Shown: piece by piece, positions 11,448-23,371 of the stretch
Numbering within the stretch: the stretch's first letter is position 1
How the letters are laid out: each line of letters opens with the position of its first letter
Source: Pseudofabraea citricarpa
Taxonomy: Eukaryota > Ascomycota > Leotiomycetes > Helotiales > Dermateaceae
Reading direction: 5' to 3'
NCBI GenBank assembly: GCA_029641185.1
Contig: JAPWGK010000005.1
Location: forward strand, 2,356,001 to 2,420,000
DNA length: 64,000 bases
Notes under the pieces: model-generated
Told to the model about the DNA's origin: nothing
Database searches by the model: none
The model's input: the letters and a program-made list of their open reading frames with translations, nothing else
Position numbers and translations under genes: made by a program

Positions 11448-12459
11448 CCTGAGCGAGGCTGAAGGTCAAGCACGAACGGAGGTTGCAGAAGATGAGCGAG
11501 CGCTTGCGAGGGGAGAGAACCTACTTTGCTTCTATTGGACGATGTCTAAAGGACGTTGATTGTACAGTGCGCAAGAGAAAGGGAATTTATGTGTAGAAGA
11601 GGGGGGTTTGTGGGATGAGGAGGAAGAAGGAGGAGGAAGAGGCTCAGGTAGAAGCTGTCAAGTAAATAGATTTCGTTAGCGCGGGTTCGAGCGAGGTCGT
11701 AGAAGCTCGAAGAATCTCGAAATTTCCATTCGGTTGCCTGGCGACCTGGGCTGCCCTGCGCCTGGAACAAGGGCGGTCAGAGGAGTCAATGGGTGCGCAA
11801 TGAAGAGGAGGCTCGCGGTGGGATGTAAAGGGTTAATTATTTATCATTTCTACTCTGTTCCACAGTGTTTTCCACGCTTCTCAGCTCGTAGGAAAGCTTT
11901 ATGAGCAGAAGCTGTTTCGTCTTCATGGAAGCACGCTGACTAATATTCACGTGACTCTCTCTCATGGCTAGAAGGTGGATGGTAGACAATCGTTGCTCTG
12001 TACCGGTGTCTAGGTATGATTTGCATTGGCCTCTTGCACGTTAATCTTAATGCTTTCACGAAGTTTGTACATAAGAATTACATGCTTGCTCTATGCTTGT
12101 TTACAGACATCTGCTTGCTCAGGCAGCCCATCAAACAAAATTCTAATCTCCTTGATTCTCTGGCTCTACTGTAATCAGCACACCACTGTTATCTATTGCT
12201 ATTCTATCTAACGCTGGTCATAGTTCACATGTTATGCAATCACGCAAGTTAACAATGCACTTTGAGATGTATCCATTGCTAGAAAGAGCTAATTTATTGT
12301 GCAATCGCTGCCACCATGGTATCATTTTATTTTATGGAAAGTACGCCCTCGCACTCCCAGGAGGCCCTTGAATACAGTATAATAACACCAATGCAGATTT
12401 CAGATTTTTGAAAGGCAGCCCCCAGCTATGAATCCTCCTTTCAATCCCTTATTTTACCC
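11448..12459. other. hsp90 promoter and TAF5 3' flank
   Basis: Contains the hsp90 leader and promoter (up to about 11.9 kb) and the downstream region of TAF5. No other gene seen. Confidence 0.55.
11701..11727. promoter_or_regulatory. Heat-shock element (HSF1 site) upstream of hsp90
   Basis: GAA modules at 11702, 11709, 11712 and 11719 are followed by TTC at 11724. The last pair forms the canonical GAAnnTTC, and the GAA at 11709 is exactly 10 bp from the one at 11719. This matches a gapped HSF-binding array about 390 bp upstream of the hsp90 start codon. Confidence 0.6.
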
Positions 12460-15400
12460 TCAAGGAAGGTAACATCCGCCAGCTAGAACCAAATTCATCC
12501 TTGTGAATTTGACCTTGTACACCGGAGACTTCTTGGTGGGAAAGGCACTGATTTGGTCAGGAGTGATCATGGTGTCTTTACCCTTTTTCTTGCTTCCAAC
12601 AACGCCAGATCCGGTACCGGTCTGTGATACTGCGGTAGTACCATTGATGCGCGTCGCATCTGTCTGCCCACCCGTTCCAATGACTTCTCCGTCAGCGTTC
12701 TTGTGGGGATCCGCAGGAACTTCAATGTCCCAAATACGAACAGTGCCGTCAGCCCCTGCCGAGGTGAGAACAGTAGATTCGACACTGAACGAGAGTGACC
12801 AGATACCGCCCTTGCCATGGCCCTTGCAACGCTTGATCATAGTACCTTTGTTCAGATCCCAGAGGATGATTTGACCTTCACCATCCGCAGAAGCGAGGAT
12901 CTTGCCGTTTGGAGCACACTCAATAGCACTGATGAAGCCTTGATGGCCGGTGAAGATTCGGACGCAGGTGCCTGTCACAAATGACCACATACGAACAGTC
13001 TTGTCGGCTTCGTCACTGGCTGAGAAGATGTATGCGCCATTGGGATGCCATGCGACTTGGTTGACATTGGAGTCGTGACCGACCATCATGCGGAGATATG
13101 AGATGTGATCTTGCCCCCATACACGAACCGTCTTATCCCAGCCACAAGTTGCAAAGTAGTGGCCAAAAGGACCCCATCGCACATTCCAGACAGGACCCTC
13201 GTGTCCTTTGTAAACGACCAAGCAAGTCCAAGCTTCCAAAGACCAGAGCCGAACTGTCTTGTCCGACGACGAAGATAGAAGCAATTTTGGTGCTGTAGAA
13301 GGAGTTGAGATGTCGGCATTTTCTGGCCCTTCAATTGATGGCGAGAAAGACACGCTATACACTGGAGCAGAATGTCCAATAAGTCGCCGCGAGCTCGCTG
13401 GGGCTTGCTCAACGCCACTGGGCTGGACAACGGATGGCAAAGCGTCGCCGTGAAGATGCCAGACGCGGATGTATGATTCTTCGGTTCCAACAGCAACCAG
13501 ATTGTTATCATCGGAGAACTCGACGCAGGTGATACTATGCCGTGAGTCAGAAAGAAGATATCACGCACAGGTGAAAGGAAGGACTTACGTGTCAAGTGTG
13601 TTGTGGAAGGTGAACATGCACACAGAAACTGCGGGCCCGATGCCACCAGTGCGACTCTCAATCTTAAAGCGATCTCTGTTCTCCTTGACCTTTTGGACCT
13701 CCATGATGACGTCGCGAGCCCTTGAGGGGGGTAATGGGATCTCGTTGCGGTTGAGTGCCTCGACGCTCTCCTCGCGCTTGATGTTGTCGAATTCTTCGAT
13801 CAACGAGGGTTTACCGAACTCGGGTGGGTGCTTCGCGTCCTCGTCCTCTAGCTCCGCTCGCACATCCTGTTCCAATTCTGACTCCATGGGCATCATTCCT
13901 AACTTCAATGGCATACTGTTATCCAGTATATCTTTATTGCTGACCCCTGTGAATGCACCCGGGATGCCCTCTTGAAGATCTTGATCCTGGTTTTCGGGGC
14001 CGGCACTCCGAGCTTGATTAATTATGGCTTCAAAGCTGTACTGGTCAATCGGTCCCCTTTTAGTTTCCCGCACATCGCAGTAGGTTTGTAAAAGATAAAT
14101 AATCACCGTCCCCCCAGCCTTTCCATTATTTTCCAAGTAAGTAAGCAGATTATAGTAGACATGGGTATTTAATGGCAAACGATACTTGTTCTCCCGATAT
14201 AGCTTGGTCATTGAGTTGTCAAGTACATGCTGTGACAAAGTAACTGTTTCAAATGTGCGAAGCTCGTCGGAATGGACATCTTCGAATTGTGACTTGTTGT
14301 CTCGTATGAAGATTGCGGCTTCTGTTGCAAATCCATGGATGACCAACTCAAGGTATGAATAGACAAAGATAGGCCATAACAGCCGCTTGAGCTCGAACTA
14401 GATGGGCACGCTGTCAGTGGAGCTGTATGCCATTGAGACCCGTAGACTCACTTTGTAGATGTCCAGATTCTGGTCAATCCAGTTGCTCAACAGACGGAAG
14501 CCCTTTTCGTACTTTTGAGTCCCATAGTCCTCAGCACGCTCATGGATCGGTTTCCCATCCTTATCGAGATGTGCCGATTCATTTCTGAGCATCTGCTCTG
14601 TTCTGTTGTAACCTTTCTTAACAAGGTATTCAATAACCTGCGAGCTCTTGAGATCAGTATGCCATTTTATGGGTGCTGGCGGAGGTTTTCTGATCTTAGA
14701 CGGAGAGTATTCTCTCCGAGTGAATGGAGAAGACCCTGACCGAACATATGACAATGGGGAAGGCTTAAAGGATCCGTTCATGATGAGGTAGTGTTGAGTA
14801 GGGTGATGAAAGAGATGAGCTAGGTGAATAAAGCGAAGAAGATGGAGAGATGGTTCGTAGGAGAAGTTGCAGCCAGGGGTGAAGTAGAAAGTGCAAGCAG
14901 AACACTTGACTGCAGCTTAAAAGCGGCAACCACCCCATCGTCCCCCGCCATCCCAGGTGGTGGTGAACTTCAGCTCTTGAGTAAAATATGGGCTTCCACA
15001 AACAATGCCATGCTACTCTGCAGCGCGCAGGCAATGATTGTGTAAGATTCCACAGTAGCGGCTTCAGAGGGACAAACACTACCCATCCAGCTTTGGACAG
15101 TGTTATAATCCACCATAGCATCACCAACCATACAAAAGACACGAACCAATGGCTACGACTGGATTTTCAATCGCAACCTTCATCCTACATCAGACATCAA
15201 ACATTACGGATGGAGGCATCTTGCCATCCACCGACTGGATTCACAATCTTGCAACACGAGCCAATGTCCGAAAGCGTGAGATAGCTACTTTCTTTCCCAT
15301 CTCTGGAGAATGGATACTTGCAGGGCGAGTTCGGATGCGGACTTTGGGGGCTGGAGGAGAGATATCAATCAAGAATTCGACTTACAATCTGGTTCAAATT

Positions 15401-15523
15401 CTGCTGCGACATGTTTTGCTGGGCCTGAGGAGGTGGTCCTTGATTCCCATGCTGTTGTTGTTGCTGCATGCTGGGAGTACTGGGTGGCGCGTTGCCAGAA
15501 GGTTGTGGTTGATGATTCGACAT
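12460..15523 (-). CDS. taf5: TFIID subunit TAF5 (WD40), ~735 aa
   Basis: Scaffold subunit of TFIID (and SAGA in fungi) for RNA polymerase II initiation. Model: exons 15523-15386, 14637-14452, 14397-13589 and 13534-12460, all phases consistent. Exon 1 encodes a Gln/Pro-rich leader ending MSQQNLNQI, which joins [17 protein letters not shown] to complete a LisH motif. Exon 3 opens with the TAF5 NTD2 domain ([17 protein letters not shown]). From about residue 380 there are seven WD40 repeats (for example [34 protein letters not shown]). The first intron is 748 nt, very long for this window, and contains an alternative ATG exon at 14781 (listed separately). It is divergent from Med11. Confidence 0.93.
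14638..14781 (-). other. Alternative 5' coding extension of TAF5 inside intron 1
   Basis: An in-frame ATG at 14781 reads straight into the LisH exon without splicing and gives a 737-aa protein with N-terminus [13 protein letters not shown] instead of the Gln/Pro-rich leader. The segment is basic and Ser/Pro-rich and is preceded by a pyrimidine-rich leader-like stretch. It could reflect a second promoter inside the long first intron. Alternatively it is simply intron sequence that happens to be open. Confidence 0.35.
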
Positions 15524-15938
15524 GGCTGAACTTGGTCGAGGCCCAGGCGCCTATTGTCTGCTGTGACACTGTCCAATCCACCACTCCTCCCTATTCACCC
15601 GGAGAATTGTGCGCCTTCATTCAAAGTTACGTCCAAATACTTGATGAGATGGAAGAATGGCGATTATGTTTCGGTGTTGATAACCGGGATGTCTGAAATG
15701 CCAGAAATGATGAAGGAGGTCACGCTGCGAATCTTGAGAGATGTTGGACATGGCACTACTGCACGCTAAAAAGAATACCCGCAGAGCCTCATTCACCCCA
15801 TCTTCCCAACCCCGTCCTTGGCATCAGTTGCGCAACTTCTTCAATCCCTGCCTCGCACGCACAAGGGTCGGAACGCTTCATGCAGAGCAGCTAGTACCAG
15901 CTTTTGGAACCCCAGTATTACATGCACTCATGGTAACA
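15524..15938. promoter_or_regulatory. Divergent promoter of TAF5 and Med11
   Basis: 415 bp separate the start codons of two RNA polymerase II machinery genes transcribed in opposite directions. No TATA box is obvious, as expected for housekeeping genes. Confidence 0.5.
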
Positions 15939-16538
15939 ATGGCTTCCTCCAATGGACAAGCTGCCAATGCAGCTTTCAAGCCATTCACGAAGGCAGAACG
16001 CATCCAGCAATTGAACGACATTGACAAGGTAAGCCAGCACCTACATATAAAGCTCCCTTTCAATCCCTCTTCTGACTACCGCAAATAGAGCATCACACAA
16101 CTTCTCCAATCTGCTGGTCTAGCCATTCAGACCCTCTCTGCAACTCAAGCATCCCCTGGTACCACGACTTCAGATCGGCGTGAAGCTTTTCAGAATGCTT
16201 CCAATTCCTATCTCAAGACGCTGCAGTCAGTTGATGTCAAGCTTCGGAGGCAGATACTTGGGCTAGAGGAGGCTGATATTATCCCTGCTGAGAAAATCAA
16301 GCCAAAGAACATAGCTGCTAAGGGTCCAGAGACTCAAGGGCCCACAGCCTCGGCAGACAAAGCGATTGTTACAGAGGGCACCATGGGCAAGCTGGATATC
16401 GGTTGGCTCAACAGTCGCAGCGGTAGAGTTGGAAGAGATATGGAAGCTGAGTTATGGGAGAAGGCCAAAACATTCTTGGAAGGAATTGATGAAGACAAAT
16501 TGAACAAGGGGAATGGGGACCAGCACATGACAGATTGA
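15939..16538 (+). CDS. med11: Mediator complex head subunit Med11 (179 aa)
   Basis: Med11 pairs with Med22 in the Mediator head module and helps recruit TFIIH and Pol II. Exons 15939-16028 and 16089-16538 flank a 60-nt intron (GTAAGC, AAATAG) in phase 0. The conserved N-terminal helix reads FTKAERIQQLNDIDK|SITQLLQSAGLAIQTL, the Med11 signature. A middle helical part (REAFQNASNSYLKTLQSVDVKLRRQILGLE) and a C-terminal segment (WLNSRSGRVGRDMEAELW) follow. Start: the MASSNGQ methionine at 15939 is preferred; an in-frame ATG 9 bp upstream (15930) is possible. Length is typical of filamentous fungi. Confidence 0.87.
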
Positions 16539-17601
16539 GGAGTGGTCGACTCGAAGATCGACCAGCTACTCGCAACAGCCATTGCAGCCAGCTGCTTTCC
16601 AGTCCGTGTATAAGGTGCGAAATAACCTGACTATTCAACAATACCAGCATGTTAAGTCCCATCTTGGCGTTTTGTATGGTTATGGTTTGAGGGCAAAATC
16701 ATCAGTATGCAATTTTCAGTCGCATTACAGCTCCTCTTAAGTGCTCCTCTTAAGTGTCTTTGTTATGCATGATCTATTTCATCCTCCGAATGACATATTT
16801 TTTACAGAGAGAAAAAATTGCAGACACCAACAAAGCCCTAGCGCGAAGGACCGAAAGCCAGATTTGCTCCTTGACCTCTCTGTGGAAGATTAATCTCAGC
16901 TACCAATAAATTCTTAACAAAGCACCATACCTTCGTCTTCAACCGTTATTGACGACAGCTATATGAGTATTATCAGAACAAAGCGATGCCACCTCCAAGA
17001 AATCTCAACATTGGCGAAGCTTAAGGGATAGAGGCCTGAACCGTTCATAGTTTGCTACTTTTGAAGAACAATCGAGACTCAAGGCCCTTTTTGGAGCTTA
17101 GAGTACACCTATTATGTTTTCTCATTGCGATGAAGACTTCAAATTTGTGCTAGATTTCGTGCTAGTCTCCCCAGATATTCTTTTGAAAATGTGTGCTAGT
17201 CTGTTGAATCAAGGTGGACTTTTCCGATTGTACCTGACATTGAACCTTATTGTATATGGCTGATGTGACAACCTTACCTTCAACCAAACTCTCCACATGT
17301 GATAAACCTGAATTGTCACCTTGAGATTAGGTATTGCTTAAGTTGGTCTATGATATTAGAATATATTATCTTGGTATGAGGGGAATCAATACTTCTTCTT
17401 CTAGGTACATATAGATATCTATGTGAAAATATGAGGAAACCAATCCTGATGCTGTCTTGAAGCGAGCGTGGTTGAAATTCACCAAGACCTTCCGTCCATT
17501 TTTGGCGATCACGACGTCGATGCCCGAGGCTCCGACGTAACCCCAGACGGAGGCTCATCAACAACCAGGAACTATTCCTCGTCATCGCAATCACCAACAC
17601 C
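16539..17601. other. Intergenic region
   Basis: No gene supported. Contains a perfect 13-bp direct repeat (GCTCCTCTTAAGT twice, about 16731-16756) in the Med11 3' flank, and the Vps5 promoter. Confidence 0.5.
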
Positions 17602-19610
17602 ATGGATTTAGAAGATGGGGGAGACTCACCCTGGGGCGGTAAGTTGCCCGAAGTCAGAGGGAAGATGCAGGAACTCATTTCGTGACAGATGTCCCATCGC
17701 GCACCAATTCCTCTACAGCTCTACCCAAGGCAGAAGAAGCATCTGTCTTTGCAGACCAGCCAGGTAAGTTATGCTCAACGTTTGCCGTTCAGAGTGCTTG
17801 CTTATATCTACACTAGAAACGTCTTCCAAACCTACACCGCAATCGCTCGAGCCGCCATCCGCCAAATCGTTGAAATCGCCCGCCGGCCGAGGACCAAGAA
17901 CACCAATCCGTCGCGTTGGAGCACACACAACACGCCTTGAAGCTCTTGATGATTCTCTCGGTCCATTAGGACCACTGGGTGATAATGCGCCAGCTCCAAC
18001 GATTGAGGAGCCTCCTGCGCCTCCACAGAAAGAGCAGAATCTCACACACAATATCAGGCAACCAGTATCTACACAGAGCTCTATGAGTCGCAGTATGCTG
18101 GATTCTGTGGATCTGAACGACGATGCCGAACCTTCAACAGGCCCGCGGATACCACCTCCTGTACAACCAGCTCAAGGAGCACCAATTCGGAGAGATACCC
18201 AGCCAAGTGTTAGTGTTGAACAAGCTGCGAAGCCCACGTTTGATATTACTGTTGGCGATCCACACAAAGTTGGAGATCTGACAAGTTCACATATTGTTTA
18301 TGCAGTCAGAACAAAGGTAATGACGACTCTTAAAACTGGGTAATTCATACTAACGAGGTGTAGACTTCATCCAAGGCCTATCGCCAACCAGAGTTTACTG
18401 TTACACGACGATATCGCGATTTCTTATGGCTATATAACTCGTTACACGCGAATAACCCTGGAGTTGTCGTTCCTCCGCCACCAGAGAAACAGGCTGTTGG
18501 TCGATTTGATACCAATTTTGTGGAATCGAGACGAATGGCTTTGGAGAAGATGCTGAACAAGACTGCTGCTCATCCGACATTACAGCACGATGGGGATCTC
18601 AAATTGTTTTTGGAGAGCGAGGCATTCAATGTTGACGTCAAACACAAGGAACGAAAGGAACCTGGTCTCGGCGAAAGCAAAGGCATGTTTAGTGGACTTG
18701 GAATCTCAGTTGGAGGTGGCGGAAAATTCGTTGAGCAAGACGAGGTATGTTATAGCAGGTATTTAGAAGGCCTCAAGCTAACTATAGCAGTGGTTCCATG
18801 AACGCCGGATATATCTTGATGCATTAGAGAACCAGCTCAAGGCGCTCCTGAAGGCAATGGATGTAGTGGTCATCCAACGAAAAGGAATGGCTGAGGCAGC
18901 CGGTGATTTCTCTGCCTCCTTACATGCTTTATCAACAGTTGAACTCTCCCCATCGCTATCTGGACCTCTTGAGGGATTGTCAGATTTGCAGATTCGGATC
19001 AAGGAACTGTACGAACGACAAGCCCAGCAAGATATTTTGACCCTCGGCATTACAATCGATGAGTACATTCGCTTGATTGGAAGTATCAAGCAAGCATTCA
19101 GTCAACGTCAAAAAGCTTTCCATACTTGGCATTCAGCTGAATCTGAAATGCAGAAGCGAAAAGCAACACAAGAAAAGCTTTTACGTCAGGGTAAAACTCA
19201 GCAAGATCGTCTCAACCAGATGCATGCTGATGTAGCCGATGCGGAACGGAAAGTACATCAAGCGAGGTTACTTTTTGAAGATATGGGAAGACTTATGCGA
19301 GGAGAACTAGAACGATTTGAGAGAGAGAAGGTCGAAGATTTCAAGAGTGGTGTAGAGACATTCTTGGAAAGTGCTGTTGAGGCACAGAAAGAAGTCAGTT
19401 GCATTTTTATATTCATTTGAGACATCGCTAACACTTTCACAGCTCATTGAGTTATGGGAGACTTTCTTGATGCAATTGGATGCTGAGGAAGATGATCAAG
19501 CATTTTACAAGCCTCCGGTCGAAGCAGCACACGGCTCAAGTGAGCCAGGAAGACTTTCTGGAGAGACATCTGTAGACCCAGCTGCTACTGTAACGGCCGA
19601 GGAGGATTAA
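17602..19610 (+). CDS. vps5: Retromer sorting nexin Vps5/SNX1 (587 aa)
   Basis: Membrane-curving subunit of retromer, which returns receptors from endosomes to the Golgi. Six exons: 17602-17638, 17689-17763, 17817-18316, 18364-18744, 18791-19393 and 19443-19610; every phase closes. Residues 1 to about 175 are disordered and Ser/Pro-rich. The PX domain starts near FDITVGDPHKVG and contains RRYRDFLWLYNSL and VVVPPPPEKQ, the phosphoinositide-binding region. From about residue 330 comes the Vps5 BAR domain (WFHERRIYLDALENQLKALL to ESAVEAQKELIELWETFL). The first two exons are tiny, so automatic predictors may miss the true start MDLEDGGDSPWG. Confidence 0.94.
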
Positions 19611-19910
19611 TGAGACATCAGGTTAAGACTTCAAAAAGCAAGCAGTATGATTCAGAATAGGAGCGTTTTACAACATGATTGATGGGTGTTTGCCAGCTGG
19701 TGGTGCCGGAACTGTAGTATTTGTACATATCTAATCCCGATTCTGAACTTCTGAACGCCTTCCATCCCAGCTATATGCTTTTCAGATGTACATCGCTCGC
19801 TCCATCTTACAACAGGCTCTTGCACATAAGAGTATCTCTTTTCTTCTCAGTCCATTGATGCCCCTTGAGAGTATTCTCCATCCTCGAAGTCATGGCGCAA
19901 ATCCTCTCTC

Positions 19911-20369
19911 TCACTTCTTCCCCTTCTTTTCCTTCGCTGGAGCCTTCTGAATCACATTCCACTCACTTCCGGCAATAAGATCCATCAGACTGTCTTCGTT
20001 CAAGTTCTCGCTCTCTCCCTCCTGCTCCTCCCCGGTGACTGCCTCCTCAGCATCCCATCCCCTACCAAACTTGTCTCTGAAAGCCCTCAATCGTCCAGCC
20101 TCATCCTGTTCCACATTCCTCAGACTATCCAAACTCGGCTGCCATAGCGGGTGGTTCCGTGTATCCTTCGTCAGCTTGACGACTGGTGCTGGCGACGTTG
20201 TCCGTTGTGTATATGTACTTCCGTCGGACAAAGTCACCATCTGCGTGAATGTATACGGGCGCAGGGGACGGCGCAGAAAGGAGGCGTGTCGGATTTGTTG
20301 TGATGACGAGGTCTGGATGGATGGTGATACGCTGATCCGCCGTAATGTGCTGCACGGTAATTGAGACAT
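19911..20369 (-). CDS. mrpl36: Mitochondrial ribosomal protein bL31m (152 aa)
   Basis: Large-subunit protein of the mitochondrial ribosome. Single exon, ATG at 20369. The first ~30 residues are basic and Ser/Thr-rich (STLRRISVSPSIQ, RHASFLRRP), a mitochondrial presequence. The conserved core follows: YTFTQMVTLSDGSTYTQRTT, DTRNHPLWQPS, SLRNVEQDEAGRLRAFRDKFGRGWD, which is the fungal bL31m signature. The tail is acidic and then Lys-rich. The open frame extends upstream to 20618, but that extension looks like promoter sequence. It is head-to-head (217 bp) with another putative mitochondrial gene and convergent with Vps5. Confidence 0.9.
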   Translation of the reverse strand: MSQLPCSTLRRISVSPSIQTSSSQQIRHASFLRRPLRPYTFTQMVTLSDGSTYTQRTTSPAPVVKLTKDTRNHPLWQPSLDSLRNVEQDEAGRLRAFRDKFGRGWDAEEAVTGEEQEGESENLNEDSLMDLIAGSEWNVIQKAPAKEKKGKK

Positions 20370-20586
20370 CGTTGAAGGTTTATGTTTGTTGGAGCAGGCT
20401 GAACTGATCTTTCGCTCGCTCGCGATGGAGCTCGAGATATTTCTTCTACGGTCACCCGTGCGCTCCTCTCGCGTTGCGGATATAAAATTCTGGGGTAGCG
20501 CAGCCTCCTCAGCCTCGTTTGAACTTTTTGGGCCGACGACGACCGGGCAACTCACAATCGTTCTTTTCTCTTCCTTGTACTTTCCG
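20370..20586. promoter_or_regulatory. Divergent promoter between bL31m and flavin-reductase-like gene
   Basis: Only 217 bp separate the two start codons, so the promoter must be shared. The distance depends on the modelled start of the right-hand gene. Confidence 0.4.
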
Positions 20587-21441
20587 ATGCTTTGTCGGTA
20601 TGGTGGCTCATTTGTCACCGGGTCTCCATCGAAAGTAGCGGATGGATTCTTCGATCTTTTCTATCAGTGGTCAAGGATCTCTTGTTCCCGTCCTGCTTCT
20701 TCTAGACGTATAGACTCTCCCCTTCCACCACCCCCAGATTTAAAAGACTATAGCTAATTGGTTTCTTCAGAATGTGCAAGGAAACTATATACCCAGTCGC
20801 CGAGTCGTGCTCGAAAAACTGTACAAACACAATGGGCTCGCTCAACCTCGACCTCAACGGCACCTAATCCATCTTCCTCTGCATTATCCGATGACCTCCG
20901 CAAAGTAATGCGCACCCTCCCGCACTCCGTCGTAGTTCTCACTACCAGCGATCCAACCAGTAGACCTCCTGCTTCTCAATCTCGAGGCATGACACTCTCA
21001 TCCTTCACAACCCTCACACTCACACCTCAACCCATCGTAACCTTCAACATCCGCCGGCCCTCCCTCACGCTCACAGCACTACTCGCCTCGAAAACATTTA
21101 ACATTCATATCCTGTCTGCCACTGAGAGCGGAGCGCAGCTCGCGGATGCTTTTACGAGGGGCAACAGCGAAAGGGACCCATTTGTGGATGCGGTGCAGAG
21201 TGTGAAAGAGTTGAGTGTTGGTGAGGAATTGGTTCTAGATGCACCTGGTGTATTGAGAGTTTTGAAGTGCCAGGTCCTGCCAGATGGTGGGTGTGTGGAG
21301 GTTGGGGATCATGGATTGGTTTTGGGACAGGTGGTAGAGATTATTCATGGTAAGGGTGAGCGGGAAATAGAGGCGCATGGCCTTTGTTATGCCGATGGAA
21401 GGTATAGAGGGGTTGGGCAAGTTCTCGCACCAGAGAAATAA
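20587..21441 (+). CDS. Flavin reductase-like FMN-binding protein, probably mitochondrial (~263 aa)
   Basis: Member of the flavin-reductase-like, FMN-binding split-barrel family. The core runs LRKVMRTLPHSVVVLTT, RGMTLSSFTTLTLTPQPIVTFNIRRPS, SKTFNIHILSATESGAQLADAFT and ends in a strand near VGQVVEII and a typical tail (YADGRYRGVGQVL). No in-frame ATG precedes the presequence-like ARKLYTQSPSRARKT within the main exon, so an upstream exon is needed. The proposed model is 20587-20707 joined to 20771-21441 across a 63-nt intron (donor GTATAG, branch GCTAAT, acceptor CTTCAG). The donor is weak and the first exon uncertain. The fallback start is the ATG of MRTLPHS. The reaction and partner are not known. 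Confidence 0.75.
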
Positions 21442-22063
21442 TAGAGCTTTTGTTTTATATGTGTATGCTTTAGATGAGATGTATAAAGAATGTGGATTTC
21501 TGTCTTGAAGACCAAGTGGTTGTCTTTTGAGGTGGTTCTGTTCCGTGTATCTCTTCCAGCGTTACAGTTGATAGTATATGCAGTCGTTGCTTAATATTAT
21601 TTCCCCCCTTTCTCTACTAAATTTCCAACGTATTCTTCAGCGCTGTTTAGCCAGCAAAGCCATTTTATTCAGGGTATTTTATGTGTCTCTGTGACAGGCA
21701 TCTATAAACTTTCAAATTACCCATTTAGTGGTACAGCCTTAAGAAGTCTTAGTTCCGTATTCGAGAAGCGGCCTTTCACAAGGCTGTGCTTATCAATCAA
21801 CTCTTGTCATTGTTACACAGATCAGCAGCTTTCTGAGTAGTCGCCAGAAGGGTTTTTAATTGGGGGCGGGCTTATTATTCACATGATGATGTAGTCGTTC
21901 AGCTTTGGGCAGGGGCTGCGATAAGTCGATTATAAAGGCCTCGACTTCGCCAGCCTCACCTCCCATCTCACTTTCATTCTTACACTCTGCTTATATCGTA
22001 CACACCTAAAGGAACTCAATTTCAAGCTAATCGTCAACTGCAATTCACTCTCCAAGCCGTAAC
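21442..22063. other. Intergenic region
   Basis: 3' flank of the flavin-reductase-like gene and promoter of the next gene, including a TATA-like GATTATAAAGG near 21930. No other feature seen. Confidence 0.5.
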
Positions 22064-23371
22064 ATGCCGACTTCTTATCGTGAAGTTGAGACACAAACAA
22101 CTGACAATGATTTAAGCCCTCCTTTCATCCATCAGGATACTTCTGGGCCAAGGATTGGAGGCGTACCAGCCATTGAGGAGGTTGGATATCTCCGCAGAAT
22201 GATGTTATTTCAACAATACTGTGGTCGACAATGCAATCTCTCACCTGCTCTATTTATGAAGCTACAGTTCACTTACTACAGTTGCATGGATTCAAAAAGT
22301 TTGATTGAATATATTGTGCCTCTCTTTACACTCTTTGCCAAGATACAGCAATTGTCACAGTCAATGATAACGCGAGACGAATTTCGACGGCTACTCATTG
22401 TAGTTTCAGATGGAGCTGGGACTAGTCCGCCAGCAGATCAAGCGTCAGATGGAAATTTCGAATTTCAAATATCTTCTCCATCAATGCTCTTTGTTGAGAG
22501 TTTGCTGCAGCTATTTGACGAACTTGGTCTGGAAGACTTAAATAGTACTAATATAGTAGATATTATGATGGAGACACGGGTTTCCCCTTTTATAGAGCTG
22601 GACAAAGATAAGTTTCGACGTGTATTTACAAATATTATTGGAGAGCTATCATTACGTCACTCCAAAAGTCCCACAAGGCAAGTTTACCTTGTTCTTGGCT
22701 GGTTCCCTAGTGGCTCAATGGACCCCTTGGAAAAGATTCTCTACTTGGACGATCCTACGAAACGGAGCCCCCAAGCGACTTTGTTCAACGAAATGAGGAA
22801 GGCTATTAAGCCTATTAGAGGCTGGCGAAGGCTCTTATCTCTCAAGTCTTTGAAGGCATTTGGTCTTTATGAGGTTAGTGATAGTTGTTGCAAGCCGTTG
22901 CAATGCTAATTTTATGCCATATAAGTGTTATTTGTTGGAAGGAAGACATCTGAAAGTGGAGTTGCTCGACCAAGAAAAGAGTACTCTATCTCATTTCATG
23001 GCTGCCTACACAGATTCGCATCGTCACCCAGATCCCTCTGTCGAAAATGGTTGGACCAGCTGGGTGCAGAAGGAACTTAGCCATAATACAAAGTTTCCAT
23101 CCGAGGGGAAATACTCGCTAGAACTGATTTATGGTTGGTCGCCTGTGCGTATCACAGCAGCTGTGATCGCACCCACACTTTTCAGTTTCCTCGTTGGCCT
23201 TGTATATATGGTCACGACTGGAGATGTGCAAACTGCGTGGACCATTTCTTCTTACATAGTAACAGCTGCTGGAGGTAAGTCACTCTCGTCTGTGCTTTCG
23301 AAAGTATTTACTGACACGTGAAAGCAATCGTGGCATTGCTGGCTGTTCTTGGTACTCTTAAGGAAGGTTGA
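22064..23371 (+). CDS. Fungal two-TM hypothetical protein (401 aa)
   Basis: Function unknown; I recognise only a fungus-specific module (PIRGWRRLLSLKSLKAFGLYEC) seen in many uncharacterised ascomycete proteins. Exons 22064-22873, 22926-23274 and 23325-23371 join in phases 0 and 1; the last exon codes only 15 residues (AIVALLAVLGTLKEG). The N-terminal ~270 residues are soluble and helical (YLRRMMLFQQYC). Two hydrophobic segments near the C-terminus (TAAVIAPTLFSFLVGLVYMV; a second spanning the last splice junction) suggest a hairpin membrane anchor. The upstream region has a pyrimidine-rich leader. A membrane-associated signalling or incompatibility role is only a guess. Confidence 0.75.

Noticed and set aside
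14765..15142. 125-codon minus-strand frame within TAF5 intron 1
   Set aside because: Trp/Leu/Cys-rich text with no domain; lies inside the intron and its leader-like sequence.
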